Source of the DNA: Membranipora membranacea
Taxonomy: Eukaryota; Bryozoa; Gymnolaemata; Cheilostomatida; Membraniporidae
Direction: 5' to 3'
Length of the DNA: 64,000 nucleotides
Assembly (NCBI GenBank): GCA_914767715.1
Contig: OU612066.1
Coordinates: 34,010,283 to 34,074,282, forward strand
In this document: positions 22,790 through 34,899 of the stretch, piece by piece
Layout: the number at the start of each line of letters is the position of its first letter
Position numbering within the stretch: the stretch's first letter is position 1
Program-made: the position numbers and the translations under genes
Notes under the pieces: generated by a model
Databases searched by the model: none
What the model was told of the DNA's origin: nothing
The model's input: the letters and a program-made list of their open reading frames with translations, nothing else

Positions 22790-23870
22790 ATGTTCGCTGC
22801 TGCTCTTCTCCTTGTTATAGGTGTTCAGGTAGCCTCAGCTATAGGTAGGTTTATACATTAATAGGGTTATTGCTGCTTTGAAAATAATGTCCACTTTCTT
22901 ACATTAATCGATTAGTTGAGTTGCTCAATGATGTTAGGTATTTCTTAAGACACGACTATTCTTTGGATATTTGTTCATGGTCATTGCGCTATTTTTTATT
23001 TAAATGCTGGTCTGAGCGATCAGTTTGTTCATTGATCTCATGTGAAAAGCTACTACCTCTGACTTTACAATACAATCACCAAGACGATAGGTAAGAATAT
23101 CAAGACACAAGTGTTTAGCCTAGTTGATGTAGATGCCTGCAATATAAATATAATTACTCTTAATTTTATATTTTAATTTACGGTTCTGATGATGTTTTTT
23201 GTAGAGGTATGCCCAGGAAACTTCACCGCCGTCGGGTCTGGTGAAACCAAATCCTGTCTCATTCTCAGTACTGAAAGGGAGTATTATGTGGATGCAAGAG
23301 AACTTTGCAGTGAGACCTACTTGGGCTTCATGGTGACTGCTGAAACTCAGTGGAGAAGAGATAACCTCAAGCAATTCCTCATGGAAAACACACTTGGTAG
23401 GTCGTTTGACGCATGAATTTTGCAACTATTCACTTTGTTCTTTTATGTCAACTTTTATTATTCTTTTGGTCTGGATTTTGTTGAGTATATCAAAAAGATG
23501 CATTTTTCTAGCTTCATTTTGCGAAGTCAAACATCGCAGCATTGTTTTACTTTGTGAGCCTGATATGAATTTAGATATATAACTATCTCTATAACTGTCT
23601 CCCATTTCAGACTCAAACTCAGAGTTCATATATATCGGTGCTCAGGAGGATGTCGATCAACAGACATTCTTTTGGGATGGATATAGCACAGAAGCGTTCT
23701 GGAACAGATTGGATGTTGAGGAGTTCCCTGAGGTTGCACCTTCATGGAGATCTAGTGAGCCTGACAACACTAACGGAAATGAGTCATGCGTCTGCCCCAA
23801 GACAAGTGGGGAATGGAGTGATTGTAAATGTGTAAATGCAAGGAGACTGTTCATCTGTGAGAGAAGATAA
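22790..23870 (+). CDS. Secreted C-type lectin, copy C (3 exons)
   Basis: Exons 22790-22844, 23205-23396 and 23611-23870 with GTAGGT donors and TAG/CAG acceptors; 168 residues. Signal peptide MFAAALLLVIGVQVASAI, then a complete lectin domain. Eight cysteines in the mature part are consistent with a long-form domain with the extra N-terminal hairpin. EPD (loop) and WSD (WND position) are present. It differs from the others by V for A in the segment NRLDVEEF. It is the only intact copy on the plus strand, because it lies in the right arm of the inverted repeat. Confidence 0.88.
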
Positions 23871-24487
23871 TATACTGCTTTGACTGTTTGAACTGGCTTC
23901 ATTTTCACATCCAAATATAAGCAATGATTTGAATTAGTTTTAAACAATGATGAATGTAACAGCATTTATTTTACTTTATATTCTGAACAGCCGCAAATTC
24001 TTCAACAAAATAAATTTTTCAACAAAATAAAATCTTAAACATTGAAATTCACCCCGTGATGAATTTGCTAAATATGTTTAAATCATAGTCCCTGTCTTCC
24101 GTTGGTCTTTCTCATGCTCATACCATCAAGAACCGGACTATAGAGTTAATTTTTTTCTACGAAGATATTGACTCTATTACATCAACCAAGAATAAAGGCT
24201 GACAGTTAATTATTTTAAGACACAATCTGGAGTGGGGTTCGGAGGGAGATTTTTGTCTGATGTATTTGCAGACCCTCTGCAATTAACGTTAGTTGGTGTC
24301 TGCTCTGTGAGGGCCTTATGTTCCAGAGTCAGAGGGACTGGCCTACCTGAGTGCGTGGGCGGGCATGAGTTCTCAACTAGATTAATCGGATGGTCGCCTT
24401 ACTAGTCCCCAGCTCCATGACCATACCGTTGCATTATTTTTTTAGTTGGCCATTCATGTCTGAATCTCAATTTTTACTAGATGCAGG
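23871..24487. repeat. Lectin C 3' flank
   Basis: Inverse of 12527-13187. The minisatellite is reduced to about two units near 23995-24035. No gene. Confidence 0.7.
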
Positions 24488-24489
24488 GA

Positions 24490-24558
24490 ACACCCTTGAC
24501 CTGAGAACTACAGACAAGTTCCATTGGAACTTATCTGTAGACCTCAGGTCAAGGGTGT
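24490..24558. repeat. 69-bp inverted repeat at the duplicon junction
   Basis: Begins ACACCCTTGACCTGAG and ends in the near-complement CTCAGGTCAAGGGTGT, with ACAGACAAGTTCCA facing TGGAACTTATCTGT in the middle. It lies exactly where the right arm ends and the unit D flank begins, so lectins C and D are joined tail to tail through a foldback. Confidence 0.8.
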
Positions 24559-25588
24559 CTCTTATAGTCGTCAAGTATGTATTGAGGATTTTGGCTTGAT
24601 TTTATAGATCATTTGCAATAATTCATCCCAGTTTAAGTCTCAATATTTAAATAATTACTTCTGGCAAATTCCCGCTGCGTAGAATATGAAGTAAAATAAA
24701 TGGGTGCTGCATTCATCAATGTACAAATCTAATGTACATCCTTGCTTATATCACAATTTGAAGTTGTCCCAATGGAGAGAAAAATCTAATACAAAAGATC
24801 AGGATTTATCTTTGTATGGAGGGTAAACTCAAGAAAGGAAGCAGAAATGATGTCAAACACGATTCAAATACTCAAGGTCAAAAACGAGTACAGTGATAGA
24901 GGTGGGGTTTTTTTTATTCGTTCCCTGCATCTAGTAAAAATTGAGATTCAGACATGAATGGCCAACTAAAAAAATAATGCAACGGTATGGTCATAGAGCT
25001 GGGGACTAGTAAGGCGACCATCCGATTAATCTAGTTGAGAACTAATGCCCGCCCACGCACTCAGGCAGGCCAGTCCCTCTGACTCTGGAACATAAGGCCC
25101 TCACAGAGCAGACACCAACTAACGTTTATTGCAGAGGGCCTGCAAATACATCAGACAAAAATCTCCCTCCGAACCCCACTCCAGATCGTGTTTTAAAATA
25201 ATTAACTGTCAGCCTTCATTCTTGGTTGATGTAATAGAGTCAATATCTTCATAGAAAAAATTAACTTTATAGTCCAGGTCTTGATGGTATGAGCATGAGA
25301 AAGATCAACGGAAGACAGGGACTATGATTTTAACATATATAGCAAATTCATCACGAGGTAAATCTTAATGTTTAAGATTTTATTTTGTTGAAGAATTTAT
25401 TTTGTTGAAGAATTTGTTTTGTCGAAGAATTTATTTTGTTGAAGAATTTATATTGTAAAATATTGCGGCTGTTTAGAATATAAAGTAAAATAAATGGTGT
25501 TACATTCATCATTGTTTAAAACTAATTTAAATCATTGCTTATATCTGGATGTGAAAATGAAGCCAGTTCAAACAGTCAAAGCAGTATA
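24559..25588. repeat. Lectin duplicon 3' flank (unit D)
   Basis: Counterpart of 3104-4167, with the minisatellite at 25380-25450. No gene. Confidence 0.7.
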
Positions 25589-26692
25589 TTATCTTCTCTC
25601 ACAGATGAACAGTCTCCTTGCATTTACACATTTACAATCACTCCATTCTCCACTTGTCTTGGGGCAGACGCATGACTCATTTCCGTTAGTGTTGTCAGGC
25701 TCACTAGATCTCCATGAAGGTGCAACCTCAGGGAACTCCTCAGCATCCAATCTGTTCCAGAACGCTTCTGTGCTATATCCATCCCAAAAGAATGTCTGTT
25801 GATCGACATCCTCCTGAGCACCGATATATATGAACTCTGAGTTTGAGTCTGAAATGGGAGACAGTTATAGAGATAGTTATATATCTAAATTCATATCCGG
25901 CTTACAAAGAAAAAAAATGCTGCGATGTGTGACTTCGCAAAATGAGGCTAGAAAAATGCATCTTTTTTATATACTCAACAAAATCCGGACCAAAAAAATT
26001 ATAAAAGTTGACATAATAGAACAAAGTGAATAGTTGCGAAATTCATGCGTCAAGCGACCTACCAAGTGTGTTTTCCATGAGGAATTGCTTGAGGTTATCT
26101 CTTCTCCACTGAGTTTCAGCAGTCACCATGAAGCCCAGGTAGGTCTCACTGCAAAGTTCTCTGGCATCCACATAATACTCCCTTTCAGTACTGAGAATGA
26201 GACAGGATTTGGTTTCACCAGACCCGACGGCGGTGAAGTTTCCTGGGCATACCTCTATTAAAAAACATCATCAGAACATTAGATTAAAATATAAAATTAA
26301 CAGTAATAATATTTATATTGCAGGCATCTATATCAACTAGGCTAAACACTGAAGAAACATGGGCGACAGTCATGTGTCTTGATATTCTTACCTATCATCA
26401 AGGTGATTGTATTGTAAAGTCAGAGGTAGTAGCTTTTCACATGTGATCAATAAACAATCTGATCGCTCAGACCAGCATTTAAATAATAAATATCGCAATG
26501 ACCATGAACAAATATCTAAAGAATAGTCGTGTCTTAAGAAATACCTAACATCATTGAGCAACTCAACTAAGCGATTAATGTAAGAAAGTGGACATTATTT
26601 TCAAAGCAGCAATAACCCTATAAATGTATAAACCTACCTATAGCTGAGGCTACCTGAACACCTATAACAAGGAGAAGAGCAGCAGCGAACAT
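25589..26692 (-). CDS. Secreted C-type lectin, copy D (3 exons)
   Basis: Exons 26638-26692, 26063-26254 and 25589-25848 on the minus strand, all with the standard lengths and phases. The 168-residue product equals copy B as far as can be read: signal peptide VIGVQ form, ENTL, EPD, GEWSD, FICERR. The exon 2 acceptor is AATAG, as in copy B, so B and D are probably the closest pair. The shared promoter lies at about 26780-26830. Confidence 0.85.
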
Positions 26693-28020
26693 GTTGTATG
26701 ATGATGGAATTCTTCTGTGAGAAACTACTGATCACTTCAACTGATAGTGCTGTAGTGACAAAGCAAGCTTCATACCACATTTATATGGGTTTGGTCTGAT
26801 GAAGCAATCTTGTAGCAGAGATGAAGCAATCGCACCATGACTTGACTTATACCATTAAACAATTGTAGTTCAACCAATCATTATTAATGGCTATTTAAAG
26901 TATGAGAATGGGGATTTAAATACTTGATATTATCTCATATTGTGATAATATGGTTGTATACTAATACAAGGAAACCATCTTTATTCTGTTCACAGATGAT
27001 GATATATATTTCCCACTTGCGTCAATCATGATATTTTTACCTTTTTGAAAGCATTTCGACTAATTAAAATGCTGTAGAATGCATCTGCCTTTGATAATCT
27101 ATGGTGATTTTTAACTATCAGCTGTCCTGACTTCCTCAAGATGATGAAATCAACCATAGAACTAGATGATTCGGAGAAAATGAAATGGCATTTTAATTTA
27201 TATAATGATGACGCAAAATCTGTGACAAGGGAATGAGGTGTCAATGATTATTATTGAACTTAAAAACTCTTTAAGGGAACCAAAATGGACACAATAAAAT
27301 CAAAACGATACGACCATTTTCATAGACAGAAATTTGACCGGATATTTATACCAATGCTCAATCTTAGTCTCAATCACAGCAACACGTTCCAAGGGGTTCT
27401 TTCTTTTTTCCTTACACTCTTTTGTTGACTTGAAGAGTTAATTACAGGGAGATGGTGACTGTGGTTACCTGTTCTGTATCTGCTAGCCTTGGATCACCAC
27501 TTAAAGATCAGAGTATCGAAATCAAACTAAACTATCCGATTGTCGATTGTCATATGTCAATATAGCTCCGTAGACTGTAGAATGAAACATCCGTTAAATA
27601 CTTCTTTACAATTTTCTTTACATTCTGTTTTCTCAGGCCTCTGTTGACGGAATGTTTTTTGCAATTTGTAATGCGAGCTATGCTGACTATGAGCTCTGAT
27701 CCCACTTGTGCATCTTGTCAGAGGATGAATTGATGTTTTTACCAGTATAGATAAAGTTAGATGAGATTAGGTAGCAAGAGCCACCTTAATTTATAACTAT
27801 TCAAAAACTATATCATCACGATTCTGCTGCCTGGCCTGTAGTCAGGGCTCAAGTCAACTTAAAATCTTAGGCTGACTTTTTTTACAGATAACTGAAAAGA
27901 AACTGATTCTGTCGGTAAAGTTAGCTGCATATATGTTTGGCTTTACCTTCAAATTCTAGGATGCGACAATTTCAGTCAATAACCAAAGCTCTTAAGATGC
28001 ATGTGACATCCCCCTTATCT
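26693..28020. repeat. Lectin D promoter and 5' flank
   Basis: TATA box near 26785 and the duplicated 12-mer near 26800-26832. The flank then continues through the 250-base block (27570-27830) and a part of the region that in the inverted repeat leads to the SINE. No gene. Confidence 0.6.
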
Positions 28021-28385
28021 AGTCACTAATGAAATCATATGCCAGCTACTTGAGTAAGGTGAAAAGTTTGGTGGAATCGGAGAGATGGCGAAAATCTGCC
28101 ACACGATCAGGACATGGTGGTGAAAAGGTCGATATTATGACAGTGATGTAAAGCATAGCTTCAGATTTTTGTAAATATTAATGAGATTACGGGTTGGTTC
28201 AAAATTCAATCTTGAATATCTTTGTTGTTCCTATATTTTTGATGTAATACTCATTGATGTTGTTACTAAGAAAGTATTGACGCTTTTTTTCATGCTTGTT
28301 CGAGCAGTCAGTATATCTTATGAACAGACTAATATTATTACTGTCAATATTGTAATTGATTTTGATTTAATTCAATGTTTTATAG

Positions 28386-28992
28386 AGGAATGCCCAGGTA
28401 ACTTCACCACCATCGGGTCTGGTGAAACTAAATCCTGTCTAATTCTTAGTTATGGAAAGGAGAACTATGTTGAAGCCAAATCACTCTATGGTAAAATTTA
28501 CTCTGGACAAATTGTGACTGCAGAAACTAAGTTCAGAAAGGTAAAACCTCAAGCAATTTCTCTTGGAAAACACAATGAGTTTGTTTTTATGGTCAATCGT
28601 CATCGAAGCTGCTTATTATCCCAGGTAGATGACATGCTGTTGACAGCTACATTGCTCATTGATTGTGGAATCTGACCAACACTTTCCGTTTGTTTCTATA
28701 TGATAATGTACCTCACCACTATTTACATCATTTGTAGACTCAGACTTCATTTACATTGGTGCTCAAGAAGACCTTAGTAAACAGCTGTTTTTTCTGGGAT
28801 GGATACAGCACAGAAGCATTCTGGAACAGAGCTGCTGTCAAGCAATTCCCTGAGATTGCCTCTTCGTGGAGATCTGGTGAGCTTGACAAAACCAATGGAA
28901 ATGAATCATGTGTCTGCCCAAAGACAAGTGGAGAATGGAGTGATTGTAAATGTGTTAATGCAAAGAGATTTTTCATCTGTGAGACAAGATAA
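28386..28992 (+). pseudogene. Diverged C-type lectin pseudogene, copy E
   Basis: Exon 2 equivalent 28386-28578 and exon 3 equivalent 28738-28992, with AG acceptors and a GTTTGT donor. Exon 2 carries a 1-base insertion in the segment matching DNLKQF. Exon 3 carries another 1-base insertion before FWDGYSTEAF and lacks two codons at its start. The ARELC cysteine is replaced by tyrosine and EPD by ELD. No exon 1 or TATA box was found upstream. It is far more diverged than the five intact copies, so it is an older paralogue. It stands head-to-head with copy D. Confidence 0.8.
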
Positions 28993-29103
28993 TCTACCGC
29001 TATGAATGATAAAATTTGCTAAATTCTCCGCTCTTGATGTGAGCATTTTCTTTGGATTATATATGTAACATGCCTTGAATGAATCAATTTGTACCATTGT
29101 ATT

Positions 29104-30070
29104 TTTTGCATATATTACTCTGCTGCAAGTTTCAATGAAATATAACTCTATACATTGAAACTTAAGATGATGTGAATAATTGTATATTTGCCAAAATTCT
29201 ATTTGATTCTTGATGTACACTGCTACATTTGGATTAGTTTAGGTTGATTAAAAGGTTGATTTAAATAACTTAAAAACTTAGAAATGATAACAATAATGAT
29301 GATGGCTTGCCCATAGAGTGAGGTTTGTGATAATCATTTAGACTCAATATTATAATCTATCCAGCACAGCATTGGGGAAAGTTCGAAAGATTCTGGCGTA
29401 CTACATTTCCTAATAATTGATTCTTTCTCTTCTCTTTTTCTAGCTTCCAATTAATGATCAAGCTTTTGAGGATGAATTATATTCTGGTCGCTTATGATCT
29501 TGAACGTAGTTGGTAGATTTGCTCATGCTGCAAGAAATTTAAGTGCTAGAGAGTGCTTACTTGTGAGTAATTCTTTATCCTGCACCAATCTATGATAGAG
29601 TGCAGGGTAATCGCCAAGCAAATATTATTGGATTTGATCCCCTTCAGCCAACTGCTGGCGATTTTTGTTGGGGAGTCATTAGTCTGCAGTGTCAGTGTTG
29701 TGTGGTCTCAATTCATGGCTATTGAGGCAACATGGACACCTTGTCAAGTGGGTTAAAACTTAAAATCATAGAAAGAGTCCTTTGAAACAGATGCCATGCC
29801 ATGTCGGAAGTGCTCATACAGATATTCATAATATGACAATCTTGAGCCTGAGCATCCAGAAGGGGTCGATAGCGGTACCAATTTTGACCAAGATAAATAA
29901 TGTGTTCAAACTGGTTATGTATCAGAGGACGAGAACCGAGATCAAAATTCATCTTTGTTACTAGCTTGAGTTTTGTTCCTATACAATTGCAATAGTTTTG
30001 TAACACAAGATGTCCTTAGAACAAGGAACCAAATGATGTGAATTTGGCTGCAATGTTGAGACAGCTGACA
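29104..30070. repeat. Repeat R, copy 2
   Basis: Matches 10735-11690. It begins just beyond the 3' end of lectin E and ends at the FOXRED2-like exon copy. A minus-strand frame at 29719-30006 is conserved with copy 1, without a recognised domain. Confidence 0.7.
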
Positions 30071-30139
30071 ATCAAATCGTTTTACAGGCCCCTTGAGCTC
30101 AGCCTGAAATAATAGTCAAGATAAGAATCTAATACACAC

Positions 30140-30323
30140 TTGTCAAATCCATATGAGAGGTGTAAAAGGAATACATGTTTGGCGTTTCTGAACTCTTTTC
30201 TCGTCATCACATAGTTTCTGGGTAGATCTGTGTAGTATGTAGTAATGGCTTCATCATCACAGACCATGACATCACACATAAATCCATTCATCTGATACAA
30301 AGAATCACTGATTGATGAGCGAT
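30140..30323 (-). pseudogene. Orphan copy 3 of FOXRED2-like exon 6
   Basis: 184 nt, open, with splice dinucleotides kept. Peptide differences from the other two orphans include QMNGFM (closer to the functional QMNGFL) and VMTRKEF for VMKRKEF. It lies between repeat R and the 3' flank of lectin F, the same arrangement as copy 2. Confidence 0.8.
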
Positions 30324-30519
30324 CTACAAGCACATAAACTCCCTGATACAGTCCTGGTAAAACTCCCTGAGATCGACCAAAAAGCTCCACAGACAAAATA
30401 CAGAAATTACACCATTAATTGCGAACATTGCAGTTCGAAGCAGTTGAACATCAATGATACTCAATTTAAACATGTTTCCTTCTATTTTAAAGGTTAAATT
30501 ACCAGAATGCTGGAACTTA

Positions 30520-31589
30520 TCTGCAGGCCTCATGTCAAGGATGTTTCTTATACTCGTCATGTATGTATTGAGGATTTTGGCTTGATTTTATAGATCCTTA
30601 GCAATAATTCATCCCAGTTTAAGTCTCAATATTTAAATAATTACTTCCGGTAAATTCCGGCTGCGTAGAATATGAGGTAAAATAAATGGGTGCTGCATTC
30701 ATCAATGTACAAATCTAATGTACATCCTTGCTTATATCACAACTTGAAGTTGTCCCAATGGAGAAAAAAACCTAATACAAAGGATCAGGATTTATCTTTG
30801 TATGAAGGGTAAACTCTAGAAAGGAAGCAGAAATGATGTCAAACACGATTCAAATACTCAAGGTGGAAAAAGAGAAGATCTCAAAAACGAGTACAGTGAT
30901 AGAGGTGGAGTTTTTTTATTCGGTTCCTGCATCTAGTAAAAATTGAGATTCAGACATGAATGGCCAACTAAATAAATAGTCCAACGGTATGGTCATGTAG
31001 TCGGGGACTAGTAAGGCAACCATCCGATTAATCTACTTGGGAACTAATGCCTGCCCACGCAGTCAGGCAGGCAAGCCCCTCTGACTCTGGAACATAAGAT
31101 CCTCACATAGCAGACACCAACTAACGTTAATTGCAGAGAGCCTGCGAATACATCAGACAAAAATCTCCCTCCGAACCCCACTCTAGATCGTGTTTTAAAA
31201 TAATTAACTGTCAGCCTTCATTCTTGGTTGATGTAATAGATTCAACCTCTTCATAGAAAAAATTAACTTTATAGTCCAGTTCTTGATGGTATGAACATGA
31301 GAAAGATCAACGGAAGACAGCGACTATAATTTTAACATATATAGCAAATTCATCACAGGGTAAGTCTTAATGTTTAAGATTTATTTTGTAGAAGAATTTA
31401 TTTTGTTGAAGAACTTGTTTTGTCGAAGAATTTATTTTGTTGAAGAATTTTTATTGTAGAACATTGCGGCTGTTTAGAATATAAAGTAAAATAAATGGTG
31501 TTACATTCATCATTGTTTAAAACTAATTTAAATCATTGCTTATATTTGGATGTGAAAATGAAGCCAGTTCCAAGAGTCAAAGCAGTATA
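30520..31589. repeat. Lectin duplicon 3' flank (unit F)
   Basis: Counterpart of 3104-4167, with a small extra insertion near 30865-30885 and the minisatellite at 31375-31450. No gene. Confidence 0.7.
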
Positions 31590-32691
31590 TTATCTTCTCT
31601 CACAGATGAACAGTCTCCTTGCATTTACACATTTACAATCACTCCATTCTCCGCTTGTCTTGGGGCAGACGCATGACTCATTTCCGTTAGTGTTGTCAGG
31701 CTCACTAGATCTCCATGAAGGTGCAACCTCAGGGAACTCTTCAGCATCCAATCTGTTCCAGAACGCTTCTGTGCTATATCCATCCCAAAAGAATGTCTGT
31801 TGATCGACATCCTCCTGAGCACCGATATATATGAACTCTGAGTTTGAGTCTGAAATGTGACACAGTTATAGAGATAGTTATATATATAAATTCATTTCAG
31901 GCTCACAAAATAAAACAATGCTGCGATGTGCGACGTCGCAAAATGAAGCTAGAAAAATGCATCTTTTTTATATACTCAACAAAATCCAGGCCAAAAAATT
32001 TATAAGAATTGATATAAAAGAACAAAGTGAATAGTTGCAAAATTCATGCGTCAAACGACCTACCAAGTGTGTTTTCCATGAGGAATTGCTTGAGGTTATC
32101 TCTTCTCCACTGAGTTTCAGCAGTCACCATGAAGCCCAAATAGGTCTCACTGCAAAGTTCTCTGGCATCCACATAATACTCCCTTTCAGTACTGAGAATG
32201 AGACAGGATTTGGTTTCACCAGACCCGACGGCGGTGAAGTTTCCTGGGCATACCTCTATAAAAACATCATCAGAACCGTAAATTAAAATATAAAATTATT
32301 AGTAATAATATTTATATTGCAGGCATCTATATCAACTAGGCTAAACACTGGCGAAACATGGGCGACAGTCATGTGTCTTGATATTCTTACCTATCATCAA
32401 GGTAATTATATTGTAAAGTCAGAGGTAGTAGCTTTTCACATGTGATCAATGAACAAACTGATCGCTCAGACCAGCATTTAAACAATAAATAGCGCAATGA
32501 CCATGAACAAATATCTGAAGAATAGTCGTGTCTTAAGAAATACCTAACATCATTGAGCAACTCAACTAATCGATTAATGTAAGCAAGCGGACATTATTTT
32601 CAAAGCAGCAATAACCAAACAAATGTATAAACCTACCTATAGCTGAGGCTACCTGAAAACCTATAACAAGGAGAAGAGCAGCAGCGAACAT
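31590..32691 (-). CDS. Secreted C-type lectin, copy F (3 exons)
   Basis: Exons 32637-32691, 32064-32255 and 31590-31849 on the minus strand, lengths and phases as in the family; 168 residues. The signal peptide reads VIGFQ instead of VIGVQ; the lectin domain is intact with ENTL, EPD, GEWSD and FICERR. The exon 3 acceptor is CACATTTCAG. TATATAAA lies near 32778-32786. It is the rightmost intact copy; 5' flank 32830-34147. Confidence 0.85.
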
Positions 32692-34147
32692 GTTGTAGGA
32701 TGATGGGATTCTTCTGTGAGAAAATACTGATAACTTCAACTGATAGTGCTGAAGTGACAAAGCAAGCTTCATACCACATTTATATAGGTTTGGTCTGATG
32801 AAGCAATCTTGTAGCAGAGATGAAGCAATCGCACCATGACTTGACATATGCCATTAAACAATTGTCGTTCAGCCAATCATTATTAATGATTATTTAAAGT
32901 ATGACGATGGGGATTTAAATACTTGATATTATCTTATATGGTGATAATATGGTTGTATACTTATACAAGGAAACCATCTTTATTCTGTTCACAGATGATG
33001 ATATATATTTCCCACTTGCGTCAATCATGATATTTTTACCAGTCTTTTTGAAAGCATTTCGACCAATTAAAATGCTGTAAAATGCATCTGCCTTTGATAA
33101 TCTATGGTGATTTTTAAACATCAGCTGTCCTGACTTCCTCAAGATGATAAAATCAACCATAGAACTAGATGATTCGGGAAAATGAAATAGCATTTTAATT
33201 TGTATTATGATGACGCAAAATCTGTGACAAGGGAATGGGGTGTCAATGATTATTATTGATCTTAAAAACTCTTTAAGGGAACCAAAATGGACACAATAAA
33301 ATCAAAACGATACAACAATTTTCATAGACTGAAATTTAACCGGATATTTATACCAATGCTCAATCTTAGTCTCAATCACAGCAACACGTTGCAAGGGGGT
33401 TCTTTCTTTTTTCCTTACACTCCTTTGTTGACTTGAAGAGTTAATTACAGGGATATGTTGACTGTGGTTATCTGTTCTGTATCTGCTAGCCTTGGATCAC
33501 CACTTAAAGATCAGAGTATCAAAATCAATTTCTAAACTATCCGATTGTCAATTGTCAATCTAGCTCTGTAGACTGTAGAATGAAACATCCGTCAAATACT
33601 TCTTTACAATTGTCTTTACATTCTGTTTTCTCAGGCCTCTGTTGACGGAATTTTTTTGCAATTTGTAATGCGAGCTCTGCTGACTATGAGCTCTGATCCC
33701 ACTTGTGCATCATGTCAGAGGATGAATTGGTGTTTTTACCAGTATAGATAAAGTGAGATGAGATTAGGTAGCAAGAGCCACCGTAATTTCTAAATATTCA
33801 AAAACTACATCATCACTATTCTGCTGCCTGGCCTGTAGTCAGGGCTCCCGTCAACTTCAAATCTTAGGCTGACTTTTTTACAGATTACTTAAAAGAATCT
33901 GATCCTGTTGGTAAAGTTAGCTGCATATATGTTTTGCTGTACCTTCAAATTCTAGGATGTGAAAATTTCAGTCAATAACCAAAGCTTTAAAGCTCTTAAG
34001 ATCCAAGTGACATCCCCCTTATCTAATCACTAATGAAAACATATGCCAGCTACCTAGGGGATACAGATGAAAAATGTTATGCATCATGCTAGGTGTAGAC
34101 TTGCGAAACTGAAAACGGTATGTATGTGTAGATCTAATATTGGGGAC
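32692..34147. repeat. Lectin F promoter and 5' flank
   Basis: Promoter block as in the other copies, then the flank, the 250-base block (33565-33820) and part of the SINE-like body. Similarity to the inverted-repeat arm stops at 34147, where the tRNA-like head would begin. No gene. Confidence 0.6.
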
Positions 34148-34800
34148 AGTCAACAATTTGGGCGGTAAATAATTCACAAAAGAAGCCTTGTTGAGTGCAC
34201 TCAAGAGCAGCTTTTGTTGTGCGAAGAAAATTTATGTAAATGATGAATAATGGTAAATGACAAGCAATCCTAGAGAATAAGTAGTGACACAATTAATGTT
34301 AACCTCCCCTGGCTAGATCTAAGCCGATGTGATGCAAGTGATTGATTAAGGTGGAAAGTTTGGTGAAATCGGTGAGATGGCGAAAAGCTGGGACACGATC
34401 AGGACATGGTGGTGAAAAGCGGGCAAGGTAAGGTAAGGCAAAGTAGCAATAGATTTTAGTGAATGAACAATGATGGCAAAATGTTAATTTCATAAAAAAA
34501 AGCGAAGCCATGATGACTTCACCACTGAACAGTCAAAGAGCCCTGACTTGACTGAAGCTTCTGAATAGTCATAGGAAAATTGAATACCAAATGGATAGCA
34601 ACTACTATCAGAAATAGCCACTCAAGCACATGTGCACAGATATTGCTCATATCTGGATGAAAGCTAATTAGTGACATGGGCCTTTCACCCTCACAGTTTT
34701 TGACCTATTCGCATAGAGTCACCAAGCAATACGCCACAAAAAAAAAAGTTAATCATGTAGGTTTTGAAGACGTTTCACCGAGAACTGTTATGATGTTCTG
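34148..34800. other. Stretch without a gene
   Basis: Only a short piece (about 34345-34440) is shared with 28055-28125 upstream of lectin E. Nothing else is recognised. Confidence 0.5.
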
Positions 34801-34899
34801 TATTTGAACACAGGGATAGTCTAATGCTTGGAATTTGGCTTATGTTCTATGTTCAGCATTTTGAAAATCATGATCTGTAGATTGCTGGACATTGCATAG

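Larger units (their letters stand above)
19167..24487. repeat. Right arm of giant inverted repeat
   Basis: Reverse complement of 12527-17686. It contains the inner unrecognised block, the second 83-bp palindrome, LINE fragments, tRNA-like units, and lectin C with flanks. The match to the left arm stops at about 24487, immediately before a smaller palindromic junction (24490-24558). Confidence 0.85.

Noticed and set aside
28181-28675. 164-codon plus frame as a full protein
   Set aside because: The first 68 codons are intron sequence read through into lectin E exon 2; the end is frameshifted and runs into the next intron.
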